Assembly: GCA_903862805.1 (NCBI GenBank)
Contig: CAIOZP010000334.1
Coordinates: 1-8,015, forward strand
Source: an uncultured Fibrobacterota bacterium
GTDB taxonomy: Bacteria; Fibrobacterota; Chitinivibrionia; Chitinivibrionales; CAIOZP01
Reading direction: 5' to 3'
Length of the DNA stretch: 8,015 nt
Position 1 is the stretch's first letter, and each line of letters begins with the position of its first letter. The notes under the pieces were generated by a model, which saw only the letters and a program-made list of their open reading frames with translations, was not told where the DNA came from and made no database searches. Positions 1 to 7,254 of the stretch are shown here, piece after piece. The translations under genes were made by a program, and so were the position numbers.

Positions 1-73
1 GGCTGATAGTTCTCGATAATTTAACTGGTTTTTTGTGTTGCAACATGGGCATCCATATTTTCTTGCCAGGTCT

Positions 74-89
74 AAGGGCGGGAGCCCTT
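74..89 (-). terminator. Small hairpin downstream of metY, doubtful terminator
   Basis: AAGGGC (74-79) pairs with GCCCTT (84-89) around a 4-base loop, about 30 bases past the metY stop. Its position suits the end of the cysK-metY transcript. However, on the minus strand it is followed by AGACCTGGCAAGAAAA and not by a run of T, so it is not a classical intrinsic terminator. It may be an RNA 3'-end stabiliser or chance. The remaining bases 1-73 show no gene. Confidence 0.35.
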
Positions 90-118
90 CCTGACTTATT
101 TGTCTTAAATCCTTATTC

Positions 119-1408
119 TTATTTCTGAGAAATCTCCAACGCCTCATCAATAGCTTCCAAAATATCATCAATATGCTCAATGCCAATCGACAATCTCACC
201 AGATCACTTGTCAATCCACCAGCCTTCTGCTGCTCTTCTGACAACTGACTATGCGAGGTACTGGCCGGATGAAGAATAAGACTCTTGGCATCACCGACGT
301 TTGCAAGATGCGAAAAGAGTTTCACGTTGTCGATTAGTTTTACCGCCGCATCGTATCCGCCTTTTACACCAAAGACCACCATGCCGCCGAAACCGTTCTT
401 GAACTGCTTGCTTGCAACGCTATATGCCGGATCGCTTTCGAGGCCCGGATAGCGAACCCACGAAACAGCCTTGTGGCTTTTAAGGTGCTTTGCAACGGCA
501 AGCGCATTTTCACTGTGGCGTGCCATGCGCAGAGGAAGCGTCTCAAGTCCTTGAAGGAAGTACCAGGCATTGTCGGGCGTTATTGCTGCGCCAAGGTTAC
601 GAAGCGGAACCGTGCGCAAGCGCAATGCAAATGCCGCAGGCGCAAGTACATCGGGAAGATCGTGAGCCCAACGAAGTCCGTGGTAGTTTGGATCGGGCTG
701 ATCGAACAGCGGGAAGCGGCTGCTCTTCCAGTTGAACTTGCCGGAGTCGATGACGATTCCGCCGATCGCAGTACCGTGGCCGCCGATCCATTTGGTCAGC
801 GAATTGATCACGATGTCGGCGCCATGTTCGATGGCACGATAGAGATACGGCGTGGTGAATGTCGCATCGACCACGAGCGGAATCCCGTGCTTCTTTGCAA
901 TTGCGGCAACGGCTTCGACATCGACAACATCGAGCACTGGATTTCCAATAGTCTCGAGGTAGATGATCTTGGTGTTCTCTTTTATCGCGGCCTCGAAGTT
1001 CTTCGGATCCTTCGGATCTACAAATGTCGTATTGATCCCAAACTGCGGCAGAATCGAATCGAATTGCGTGTATGTTCCGCCGTAAAGATTGTTCGCCGAA
1101 ACGATATGATCGCCCTGCTTTGCAATCGTGATCACGGTATAAAAAATCGCCGATGTGCCCGAAGCAAGAGCGACAGCCGCGACACCACCTTCAAGCGCGG
1201 TTACGCGATCTTCAAGAACAGCCTGCGTCGGATTGCCGAGGCGAGTGTAGATATTTCCAAGCTCCTTGAGCGCGAAGAGATTCGCGGCATGCTGAGTATT
1301 CTTGAAAACATACGACGAAGTTCTGTAGATCGGCACAGCGCGTGAAAGCGTTGTCGGATCAACCTGCTGACCGGCATGCAGACTCTGAGTTTCAAAACGA
1401 TATCCCAT
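119..1408 (-). CDS. metY: O-acetylhomoserine sulfhydrylase (O-acetylhomoserine aminocarboxypropyltransferase)
   Basis: This 429-residue cytoplasmic PLP enzyme of the Cys/Met metabolism family should join O-acetylhomoserine and sulfide to give homocysteine and acetate, the direct sulfhydrylation route to methionine. The length is normal for MetY; cystathionine gamma-synthases are nearer 380-400. Visible family landmarks are the GNPTQ segment at residues 58-62, ASGTSA at about 82-87, the DATFTTPYL stretch at about 181-189, and [11 protein letters not shown] at 203-213, where Lys206 is the predicted Schiff-base lysine. Near the C-terminus are [10 protein letters not shown] (about 380-389) and RLSIGIEH, whose Arg405 should bind the substrate carboxylate. 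The ATG at 1408 is preceded by GGGGAG with a 6-base spacer. It lies 40 bases after cysK on the same strand with no terminator between, so the two are probably co-transcribed. The [11 protein letters not shown] form favours O-acetylhomoserine sulfhydrylase over cystathionine synthase; the exact acyl donor is inferred from the family. Confidence 0.93.
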   Translation of the reverse strand: MGYRFETQSLHAGQQVDPTTLSRAVPIYRTSSYVFKNTQHAANLFALKELGNIYTRLGNPTQAVLEDRVTALEGGVAAVALASGTSAIFYTVITIAKQGDHIVSANNLYGGTYTQFDSILPQFGINTTFVDPKDPKNFEAAIKENTKIIYLETIGNPVLDVVDVEAVAAIAKKHGIPLVVDATFTTPYLYRAIEHGADIVINSLTKWIGGHGTAIGGIVIDSGKFNWKSSRFPLFDQPDPNYHGLRWAHDLPDVLAPAAFALRLRTVPLRNLGAAITPDNAWYFLQGLETLPLRMARHSENALAVAKHLKSHKAVSWVRYPGLESDPAYSVASKQFKNGFGGMVVFGVKGGYDAAVKLIDNVKLFSHLANVGDAKSLILHPASTSHSQLSEEQQKAGGLTSDLVRLSIGIEHIDDILEAIDEALEISQK

Positions 1409-1448
1409 TTTCTTCTCCCCTTTATTTTTTATCTGCTTGATTTTTTGA

Positions 1449-2384
1449 TCAGTTTACTGGTTCTTCAAAAAGCCATGTTGAAAGATAACGCTCACCGGTG
1501 TCCGGCAATATCACTACAATGGTTTTGCCTGCGCTTTCAGGGCGCTTTGCAACTTCGAGCGCAGCCCAGAGAGCCGCGCCGGACGAAATTCCGACAAGCA
1601 CGCCTTCGGCCTTGGCATAAGCACGCGCCGTTGATCCGGCGTCGGCTTCTTTCACTTTTATTATCTCGTCGATGACATCACGATTGAGCACATCCGGAAC
1701 GAATCCGGCGCCGATTCCTTGAATCTTGTGCGGCCCTGGCTGACCACCGGAAAGCACCGGCGAACCTTCGGGTTCGACTGCAATGATCTGAACACCGGGC
1801 TTGCGGCTCTTGAGAACTTCACCAACACCTGTGATCGTTCCGCCCGTGCCAACACCTGCGATGAATATATCGACTTTGCCATCGGTGTCGTTCCAGATTT
1901 CCTCGGCTGTAGTTTTGCGATGAACTTCGGAGTTGGCTGGATTCTTGAATTGTTGTGGCAAGAACGAGTTTGCTGTAGCCGCTGCAATTTCTTCTGCCTT
2001 TGCAACTGCACCTTTCATGCCCTTTGCACCTTCGGTAAGAACCAGTTCTGCACCAAGTGCGGCGAGCAGTTTGCGGCGTTCGATGCTCATGGTTTCTGGC
2101 ATGGTCAGAATCAGTTTGTATCCCTTGACCGCTGCGACATAGGCAAGAGCGATTCCGGTATTGCCGCTGGTCGGCTCGACAATGATCGAACCCGGCTTGA
2201 GCAAGCCATGCTTCTCGGCATCTTCGATAAGTGCCAGACCGATTCGGTCTTTCACACTCGACAGCGGATTGAAATACTCGAGCTTTGCCAAAACCTCTGC
2301 CTTGGCACCATTGGTTAGCTTGTTCACACGAACCAAAGGCGTATTGCCAATCAGCTTCGTGATGTCTGCTGCAATCCTGCTCAT
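1449..2384 (-). CDS. cysK: Cysteine synthase A (O-acetylserine sulfhydrylase)
   Basis: This 311-residue fold-type II PLP enzyme makes cysteine from O-acetylserine and sulfide, the last step of sulfide assimilation. The PLP lysine is Lys45 in [12 protein letters not shown]; many CysK proteins have GGS where this one has LSS, a variant I would expect to be functional. PTSGNTGI (71-78) is the substrate loop, [10 protein letters not shown] (177-186) is the phosphate-binding glycine loop, GISSGAA (265-271) holds the serine near the pyridine nitrogen, and [10 protein letters not shown] (294-303) is the usual C-terminal signature. There is no C-terminal CBS domain or long N-terminal extension, which argues against cystathionine beta-synthase. 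The ATG at 2384 has AAAGGAG with a 5-base spacer. It is the first gene of a unit with metY and lies behind a candidate promoter and repeats that could be an operator. CysM is the main alternative, but the length and the signatures fit CysK better. Confidence 0.93.
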   Translation of the reverse strand: MSRIAADITKLIGNTPLVRVNKLTNGAKAEVLAKLEYFNPLSSVKDRIGLALIEDAEKHGLLKPGSIIVEPTSGNTGIALAYVAAVKGYKLILTMPETMSIERRKLLAALGAELVLTEGAKGMKGAVAKAEEIAAATANSFLPQQFKNPANSEVHRKTTAEEIWNDTDGKVDIFIAGVGTGGTITGVGEVLKSRKPGVQIIAVEPEGSPVLSGGQPGPHKIQGIGAGFVPDVLNRDVIDEIIKVKEADAGSTARAYAKAEGVLVGISSGAALWAALEVAKRPESAGKTIVVILPDTGERYLSTWLFEEPVN

Positions 2385-2402
2385 AAGAACTCCTTTATTG
2401 AT

Positions 2403-2438
2403 ACTTTACTTGTTTCCAACCACACTTAACTTGAGTTA
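2403..2438. repeat. Direct repeats and palindrome in the cysK leader (possible operator)
   Basis: Two 10-base direct repeats, ACTTTACTTG (2403-2412) and ACTTAACTTG (2424-2433), match at 9 of 10 positions and start 21 bases apart, about two helical turns. The upstream copy overlaps a 12-base palindrome, TAACT-TG-AGTTA (2427-2438), that falls at the predicted transcription start. Spacing and position suit a repressor site that senses sulfur or cysteine state, but I do not recognise a known CymR, CysB or IscR consensus. The region is A+T-rich, so chance similarity is possible. Confidence 0.35.
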
Positions 2439-2445
2439 CAATGAC

Positions 2446-2475
2446 AATATAAAGCAAAATGATAAACAAAAGCAA
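2446..2475 (-). promoter_or_regulatory. Candidate promoter of the cysK-metY operon
   Basis: Reading the minus strand, TTGCTT (2475-2470) and TATATT (2451-2446) are separated by 18 bases. The -10 box matches the consensus at 5 of 6 positions and the -35 box is weak (3 of 6). Transcription would start near 2439, giving a leader of about 55 bases before the cysK ATG. The site lies between the terminator of the upstream unit and the cysK ribosome binding site, where a promoter is needed. The sigma-factor preference of this organism is unknown, so this is a consensus-based guess. Confidence 0.4.
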
Positions 2476-2484
2476 GTCTTTTCT

Positions 2485-2521
2485 ATAAAAAAGAAAAAAA
2501 CCGGCCAGAATTGGCCGGTTT
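2485..2521 (-). terminator. Intrinsic terminator after the secreted-protein operon
   Basis: A hairpin with a 10-base-pair stem is formed by 2498-2507 and 2512-2521, with core CCGGCCA paired to TGGCCGG, three A-T pairs at the base and a 4-base loop. Read on the minus strand it is followed by TTTTTTTCTTTTTTAT, a strong U-tract. It starts about 31 bases past the stop of the 998-residue gene and so closes that transcription unit just upstream of the cysK promoter. On the plus strand the stem is preceded by an A-tract and not followed by a T-run, so it probably acts only on the minus strand. Confidence 0.9.
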
Positions 2522-2552
2522 GAGCAAATACAAAGACATTGTTTCGGGTAAA

Positions 2553-5549
2553 CTATTTGCGCTGAACGCAGATGAAACCGCTAATAGAAATGTTACGTCC
2601 GTCGGGATCGGTTGCCGAGATGAGTACCTTGTAAGCTCCGCCGGAAACATTGCGATTGTTTCCATTACGACAATTCCAGCTTACAACAAGTCGGCTTGAC
2701 GGAGACACTTGGCTTGGATTGAGTACCCATGAACCAACATTCCCGTCGCCTGTTTTGCCGATAAGATTTCCAAGCACATCATAGATCTTGCACTTGAGGC
2801 TCGACTGAACTGCATTGATTGCAGATTTCAAGTCCATCGAAAAATCTATCAGCACGAACGCTCCTGTTGTGAACTGACCGGAGGGATCGACAAGATCATC
2901 AGGGATTTTAGAGCTGGCGCTCACCGGATTTTGTATTCCGTAGATAAGCAGATATGGAACTGGCTTCACGTTCAGAGGCACTCGACGGTTGTCCGGATTT
3001 GTCTGGATATTTCCGAGCATATCGCTGGTACCGTAGGTGGAATTGATCCAGATGCTGTCGCCGTCTGACGGGAACCACGAATCCGACGGTTTGTTCGCAA
3101 CCGGAACAATGTAGGTGGCAACTGTTCCTGCCGCACTTGACACATCGGAACCAGCAGGCAGAACAAGCGTGTCCAAAACGCCTCCGACAAGCATGACAAA
3201 TGGTCTGCCGCCGTTGTCCTGCGCAATGTTTTCGGCATAAGAAACGATAAGCGTATCGGGTGCTCTTTGCTTAGTCGTTGCGCTGGTTATTGCTCCCGGA
3301 CGATATTCGGCGCTGGCGATTACTGGTGCAACGCTGTCTGCTACATCGAAAGCCTCTGTAGCAAAACCGACAGATTTGACAGATGCGAATGTGTCTGTTG
3401 CAAACCCTGTTTTGTTGACAAACGAGAATTGCGGATTAAGTCGTACGCGGATCTGCGTCGAAGGGCCGCTTCCGATCCAGCTGATGTCGGATCCGCTTGC
3501 CGTCACAACTTCGGTGCTGTCGAAGGGACTTACACAACGAACCTTTGTCGGAAGATTTTCTGGAACCTTCGAGCAGGTCATGATCAACTGGTCAATAGCA
3601 CCATCTCCCGATGTGTCGAGATAGGCACCGCGAGCCACTCGATAGATCTGTGTATAGACGTATGTGCTTTCGGGTCCGTCAATCGCGTTTGAAGCAACGG
3701 CGAATGTTTTGATCGTTGTCGTAGCAGTGATTTTTATAGCGCCGCTGTAAACGATATGATTCGCCGCGCTCGGATCGCTGCCGTCAATTGTGTACCATAT
3801 AACAGCACCGGCCCAGGGTTCGATCAAGGAAAGCGAAACCGCTACAGAATCCGAGAAGCCACTGGTTCCGGGTGTTGCAATCACTCCGCTCAGATGTTTG
3901 CGGATATACTGCCACTTTTCATACACGGTATCAAAACCAAAGGCCGTAGCGACAGCATTGATCCAGATCGTGTCGGAACTGGTCGATGGAATTGTGATCG
4001 CTCCGCTGTAGACCGTTCCTGTCAGTGGTGATTTGGTCGTGTCGAAGTTGTATTTGATCACCGCAGCGCTGTCCGGAGAAACGGAGAGCGCAACAGAAAT
4101 GGAATCACCAAAGAATACCGGTGAACCGACCGTTCCAGGTGTGGCGATAAGACTCATCGAGGCGAGCGACATCGTGTAAACGAATGTTGCGTGACCTTCG
4201 ACATAGTTGGAATCTTTGTAGGCGACTACATACAGAGTTGTGTTGCCGGAAATAGTGACTCCACCGTTGTATAACGTGCCATTTGTCGAATCAACATTCG
4301 GATCTGTCAGCGAGTAATAGACTTTTGTGCCGGTAACCGCGACACCGTTCGACTTTACAAAAAGCGAAATCTGCTCGCTGAAATAGAACGAAGTTCCGCT
4401 CGCCGGAGTGGCCGTGATCTGCAACTGCGGAAGCGTGCAGTTGTAAGTGAATGACGCAGTGTCGGAAATATATCCGGACCCAACAGCAATCGCCCTGATC
4501 GTCGCGCTGCCGATAATTGTCACGCCTATGGTGCTATCGTAAAGCTGCGCGCTGTTGGTCACACTCGGCATTGTTCCGTCGGTGGTGTAATAGATTTTGC
4601 AACCAGAATCCGTAAACAGCTTCACGATCTCGGAACGGGTGCTGTAGGTCGTGCCATCACCAGGATTCGCTGTGAGAGTGGCTTTGGGCAATGTCTGAAT
4701 GTAGTACCAGACACCGTTTGCATCGGTATATCCGGGAACCACCGCAAGCGCTTTTATCGTGTCGCTCTTGGTGAGAATGATCGGCTTTGTGGAATCGTAC
4801 AGCGGAGACTTCGTAGAGTCCGGCGTTGATCCGTCAAGCGTGTAATAGATCTTTGCACCGAAGGTCTTGATGGTTTCGAGCGTAACAGAAAGTGACTCTT
4901 TCGCAAATGAATAAACATTGCCGTTGCCGTTTGACGGTGTCGCTATAAGAGTTGCGGGAGGAAGGCCGGTGGAAATAATGTACGTCGCAGAAGCTGATTT
5001 TTCGTTTGCCCATGCGGTGTTGTAGATAGCGTCTTTGTTTACCGCCACTTCAAATGGAACTGCGATCTGTTTCGTGAATGAATTGTCGAGATTTCCGACA
5101 GAAAAAATGGTTTCATACCAAGGACTGTCTTCTACGCCTCTGAAGATTATATACCACCTTTCGCCCTGAAGGAAAGTCGGTGGAACAATGGTTGTAAATT
5201 TGTAATCGGCCCAACCATCAAAAAGAGAGGCTTCCGGAAAACTACGCAAACTCTTTGATGTGTCCATTGCTACCGGAGCGAGTCCGTCGCTTCCATTATA
5301 GACAATAAGAATATCGTCGGCACTCCAGATTGAATCCCGCGAAAAGACGGCTGCCATCTTGACCGGATAGACACCTCCGCCAGTGGTTGACTCGAACTGT
5401 TTCAACATGGTGAGCGTCACCTGTGTGACCAACCCCGGTTTCAGGAACATTGGCGAGATCGTCACTGCGTTGAAATCAAACGCTGCACTAACCGGCTGAG
5501 TCAAAGACATCGCCGCAAAGATCATCGAAACTAATATTTTTGATCGCAT
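2553..5549 (-). CDS. Secreted multimodular protein with chitobiase-C-terminal-like repeats and FlgD-like C-terminal domain
   Basis: This 998-residue exported protein has no recognised catalytic domain. Residues 1-22 form a signal peptide (RSK, hydrophobic core, cleavage after VSA). Residues 23-195 are an unrecognised beta-rich domain. Residues 198-634 hold five modules like the chitobiase/beta-hexosaminidase C-terminal domain (CHB_HEX_C), shown by YYTLDGSTPD (about 235-244), YYTTDGTMPS (about 320-329), two degenerate copies near 411 and 500, and WYTIDGSDPS (about 585-594). DTSGDGAID (645-653) resembles a dockerin/EF-hand calcium loop. An Ig-like stretch follows, with DTLIVSYAENI near 765-775. 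Residues 895-998 resemble a FlgD Ig-like domain (KIYDVLGNLIG, then NVSGGAYKVLI) and end in VQRK, like the C-terminal tails of Bacteroidota and Fibrobacterota cell-surface proteins. AAGGAG lies 5 bases before the ATG. The gene is 16 bases behind the 413-residue gene and both are probably co-transcribed. A carbohydrate-binding or surface-display role is inference. Confidence 0.85.
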   Translation of the reverse strand: MRSKILVSMIFAAMSLTQPVSAAFDFNAVTISPMFLKPGLVTQVTLTMLKQFESTTGGGVYPVKMAAVFSRDSIWSADDILIVYNGSDGLAPVAMDTSKSLRSFPEASLFDGWADYKFTTIVPPTFLQGERWYIIFRGVEDSPWYETIFSVGNLDNSFTKQIAVPFEVAVNKDAIYNTAWANEKSASATYIISTGLPPATLIATPSNGNGNVYSFAKESLSVTLETIKTFGAKIYYTLDGSTPDSTKSPLYDSTKPIILTKSDTIKALAVVPGYTDANGVWYYIQTLPKATLTANPGDGTTYSTRSEIVKLFTDSGCKIYYTTDGTMPSVTNSAQLYDSTIGVTIIGSATIRAIAVGSGYISDTASFTYNCTLPQLQITATPASGTSFYFSEQISLFVKSNGVAVTGTKVYYSLTDPNVDSTNGTLYNGGVTISGNTTLYVVAYKDSNYVEGHATFVYTMSLASMSLIATPGTVGSPVFFGDSISVALSVSPDSAAVIKYNFDTTKSPLTGTVYSGAITIPSTSSDTIWINAVATAFGFDTVYEKWQYIRKHLSGVIATPGTSGFSDSVAVSLSLIEPWAGAVIWYTIDGSDPSAANHIVYSGAIKITATTTIKTFAVASNAIDGPESTYVYTQIYRVARGAYLDTSGDGAIDQLIMTCSKVPENLPTKVRCVSPFDSTEVVTASGSDISWIGSGPSTQIRVRLNPQFSFVNKTGFATDTFASVKSVGFATEAFDVADSVAPVIASAEYRPGAITSATTKQRAPDTLIVSYAENIAQDNGGRPFVMLVGGVLDTLVLPAGSDVSSAAGTVATYIVPVANKPSDSWFPSDGDSIWINSTYGTSDMLGNIQTNPDNRRVPLNVKPVPYLLIYGIQNPVSASSKIPDDLVDPSGQFTTGAFVLIDFSMDLKSAINAVQSSLKCKIYDVLGNLIGKTGDGNVGSWVLNPSQVSPSSRLVVSWNCRNGNNRNVSGGAYKVLISATDPDGRNISISGFICVQRK
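3648..4958 (-). repeat. Five tandem chitobiase-C-terminal-like modules in the 998-residue protein
   Basis: Five modules of about 85-90 residues run at roughly residues 198-287, 288-372, 373-460, 461-548 and 549-634. Each begins with a TATP- or TANP-like segment, has a central YYT-DGS-P type turn and an LYDST or VYSGAI type strand, and ends in an aromatic strand before the next copy. Modules 1, 2 and 5 keep the TDGS/TDGT turn. Module 3 has SLTDPN and module 4 has FDTTKSP instead. At DNA level, copies 1 and 2 share a near-identical stretch (GTGTAATAGAT then TTTGCA, near 4840 and 4588), but most of the array has diverged. Confidence 0.75.
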
Positions 5550-5565
5550 TATTTCTCCTTAACTT

Positions 5566-6807
5566 TCACGGACACGGTGGCATCTGGGATGCCTTGAAAC
5601 GAACGGTGATGTTGGTAGTGGAACCCGATGTCATAACCGGCAGAGTCCAGTTCAGCACGGTTCCGGTTTTTGTTGTCCACGCTGGATTTGCATCTATAAT
5701 TTGAAGACACGACGAAACCGTGTCGGTAACAACCATAGTTGCAAGGTTCGATTTGCCGGTATTTGTGACAGAGATTATGAAACTGCCGGTATCACCGACA
5801 TTTCCGGAACTCGGAGAAAACGCCTTGGAAACGGTATAGCTTTCGGAGCCTGAGAGAAGATCGTAAATATTCTGTATCACGGCATAAGCGCCTTCGGCAA
5901 CCAAGCCGGCAGTATTGTCCGACCAACAGTTGATATCGAAGCCTACAATCAGCCTGCCGTTCTGCGTCTTGAGATGCGGTGATCCCCAATAAAGCATGTG
6001 GGAATATCCCGGATCTGTCGGAGAGGTGATAAGAGACACTCCACCCTTTATCATTGAAAGAGGATAACAACCGGCATAAATCAGGGTAAGTTTGTTGTCT
6101 GGGGTTTGGGCCGCAATCGCATTCAGGTCATTGAAATCTGTTGAAAAGTTTTCAGGACTCGAGGGATAAGTGGAAATCTTGGCCGCACTGCCGTCCGCCG
6201 GAACATTCGTAATCGAAGCCGTGGTAAACACGTCGTCGGTCAAAAGATTTATAAGTGATGTCACTCCCTGATTGCGCGACTGAAATGCAGAATACTCTCC
6301 TTGCACATACAGTGATCCGCCGCGAGTCAGGAAGGTTTTGTAAAGTGAAAGGTCGCTTGTTGCACTGGCAAGATCGAGTGTTATCGCCTCAACGCCCGAC
6401 TGATTGTTATCGAAACGCAAATCGTAAACCTGTGTCCAGTAAGAAAGCTCCTTACCGTTCTTCAACGAATCGGGAATTGATGTGCCAAAAGTTGCTGTCA
6501 ACTCTGGATATATTCCGACATTGGCCTGTGTGACCTTGAGCATGTCAACTGTTGGATGCGGAGAGAACGAAGGGATATTCGCATTAGCCGCATCAACAAC
6601 CTGCGTTTTGTCTTCGGTCAAAGCAGCCTTGAATGTCCAAGACGAGGGCTCGGAGAACTGGTAGGTACCAGCAAACCCAAGCCCGTTGTAAATAATAAGA
6701 ACCCGCTCCGCCGTTTGCGGCGCTCCGGCAACATTGTCTGCCGACGACGCGGAAAAACCCAACAGCACCGCAATCGGAATTACAGACGCTTTACGAAAGA
6801 AATTCAT
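5566..6807 (-). CDS. Exported protein with probable GATase-like domain and C-terminal DUF11-like domain
   Basis: I do not recognise a named family for the whole 413-residue protein. Residues 1-23 look like a signal peptide (MNFFRK, hydrophobic core, cleavage near SSA). From about 34 to 318 the pattern suggests an alpha/beta, glutamine-amidotransferase or ThuA-like fold: RVLIIYNGLG as a first strand, FLTRGGSLYVQGEY (159-172) like the glycine-rich strand after a helix, and GRLIVGFDINCW (284-295) with a following helix like the last core strand. No catalytic Cys-His-Glu triad is evident. Residues 323-405 resemble a DUF11/conserved-repeat beta domain (GDTGSFIISVTNTG, then LNWTLPVMTSG). The start at 6807 is chosen because AGAGG lies about 7 bases upstream and the signal peptide begins there; the frame stays open to 7038 but that extension destroys the signal peptide. 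It ends abruptly in QMPPCP, where the adjacent frame would continue the beta strand. Four cysteines (247, 294, 367, 412) could pair outside the cytoplasm. Confidence 0.8.
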   Translation of the reverse strand: MNFFRKASVIPIAVLLGFSASSADNVAGAPQTAERVLIIYNGLGFAGTYQFSEPSSWTFKAALTEDKTQVVDAANANIPSFSPHPTVDMLKVTQANVGIYPELTATFGTSIPDSLKNGKELSYWTQVYDLRFDNNQSGVEAITLDLASATSDLSLYKTFLTRGGSLYVQGEYSAFQSRNQGVTSLINLLTDDVFTTASITNVPADGSAAKISTYPSSPENFSTDFNDLNAIAAQTPDNKLTLIYAGCYPLSMIKGGVSLITSPTDPGYSHMLYWGSPHLKTQNGRLIVGFDINCWSDNTAGLVAEGAYAVIQNIYDLLSGSESYTVSKAFSPSSGNVGDTGSFIISVTNTGKSNLATMVVTDTVSSCLQIIDANPAWTTKTGTVLNWTLPVMTSGSTTNITVRFKASQMPPCP

Positions 6808-6944
6808 CCAGTACCTCTTCTGATTTATCACGAGCCACAATTGATACGCTGTAACAGAAAGCCGCAACCTCCGGGGGGAAGTTATGTCAGTATAGTCAAT
6901 ATCCACAGGGGGTGGTTCATGTTTTTTTCTTTTTAACACAATGG

Positions 6945-6973
6945 TGTATAAAGGGATTACGGCATTTTGTGCA
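6945..6973 (-). promoter_or_regulatory. Weak candidate promoter for the secreted-protein operon
   Basis: On the minus strand, TGCACA (6973-6968) and TATACA (6950-6945) are 17 bases apart, each matching the consensus at 4 of 6 positions. The start would be near 6938, giving a leader of about 130 bases. An alternative -10, TATACT at 6894-6889, matches better but has no convincing -35. One of these, or an unrecognised promoter type, should drive the 413- and 998-residue genes. Confidence 0.25.
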
Positions 6974-7123
6974 CTATCCTTTGTGCTTCGGCCGATATGC
7001 GATAAAGATGACCAGATTTTTGTATAAAAGTTCGCCATTGCGTGACCGGATTTTTTTTTCAGAGTGTTTCTGTCTTGTTATGTCCGAAAATCATTTATTT
7101 CACTACCTCAGACAGCGCATCAC

Positions 7124-7165
7124 TTGCGCGAATTCTTTCCCATTTTTCATATTTGTAATGTTACA
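7124..7165 (+). promoter_or_regulatory. Weak candidate promoter and palindrome ahead of the DUF6261-like gene
   Basis: TTGCGC (7124-7129) and CATATT (7148-7153) are 18 bases apart and match the sigma-70 consensus only partly (3 of 6 and 4 of 6). Immediately downstream is a perfect 12-base palindrome, TGTAA-TG-TTACA (7154-7165), where a repressor would overlap the start site. CATATTTG also matches 7 of 8 positions of the Bacteroidota -7 element TAnnTTTG, but no well-placed TTTG lies upstream. The leader to the ATG at 7255 would be about 95 bases. Confidence 0.3.
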
Positions 7166-7227
7166 TGAACACCGGCGCGAAGACCCGTCCTTTGTGACAT
7201 CCCCGTGGCCGGAAGCACCAAATTACA

Positions 7228-7248
7228 TTTCAATTTGAAAGGAGTTTC
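7228..7248 (+). promoter_or_regulatory. Ribosome binding site embedded in inverted repeats
   Basis: AAAGGAG (7238-7244) is the ribosome binding site for the ATG at 7255, with a rather long 10-base spacer. It overlaps a perfect 13-base inverted repeat, TTTCAA-T-TTGAAA (7228-7240). The second arm can instead pair downstream, GAAA (7237-7240) with TTTC (7245-7248), placing GGAG in a four-base loop. The two pairings exclude each other. Both are short and A-U-rich, so any effect on translation is uncertain. Confidence 0.45.
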
Positions 7249-7254
7249 CCAATT

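Larger units (their letters stand above)
6808..7254. other. Divergent intergenic region without a gene
   Basis: This 447-base stretch separates the minus-strand secreted-protein unit from the plus-strand DUF6261-like gene, so it must hold both promoters. It has several homopolymer runs, including nine T at 7051-7059 and seven T near 6921-6927, a palindrome at 7154-7165 and an inverted repeat at 7228-7240. I see no tRNA-like cloverleaf, known riboswitch or terminator. Open frames here encode low-complexity, Phe/His/Arg-rich peptides that do not look real. Confidence 0.6.

Noticed and set aside
1001..1018. Perfect 9-base tandem repeat (CTTCGGATC twice) inside metY
   Set aside because: It encodes the repeated DPK-DPK at residues 131-136, a Pro/Asp loop common in this family, so it is likely coincidental or a silent local duplication.
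473..1345. Long plus-strand open frame (290 residues) opposite metY
   Set aside because: It is antisense to a well-supported enzyme gene, its product is rich in Cys and Arg with no family resemblance, and it results from the codon bias of metY.
1438..1451. TGAT-TTTTTG-ATCA hairpin between cysK and metY
   Set aside because: The four-base-pair A-U-rich stem has no U-tract in the right place and is too weak to be a terminator or processing site.
1719..2318. Plus-strand open frame (199 residues) opposite cysK
   Set aside because: It mirrors the cysK coding strand, has a Cys/Phe-rich product, and has no convincing ribosome binding site or neighbouring partner.
6808..7038. Upstream extension of the 413-residue gene to a start at 7038
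   Set aside because: It adds 77 residues without family resemblance, puts the signal peptide inside the protein, and the ATG at 6807 has its own ribosome binding site.
7051..7059. Run of nine T, considered as the U-tract of a plus-strand terminator
   Set aside because: No stable stem precedes it and no plus-strand gene ends upstream.
6912..7238. Plus-strand frame (108 residues) in the divergent intergenic region
   Set aside because: The product is low-complexity and Phe/His/Arg-rich, the frame covers both candidate promoters, and nothing resembles a known small protein.
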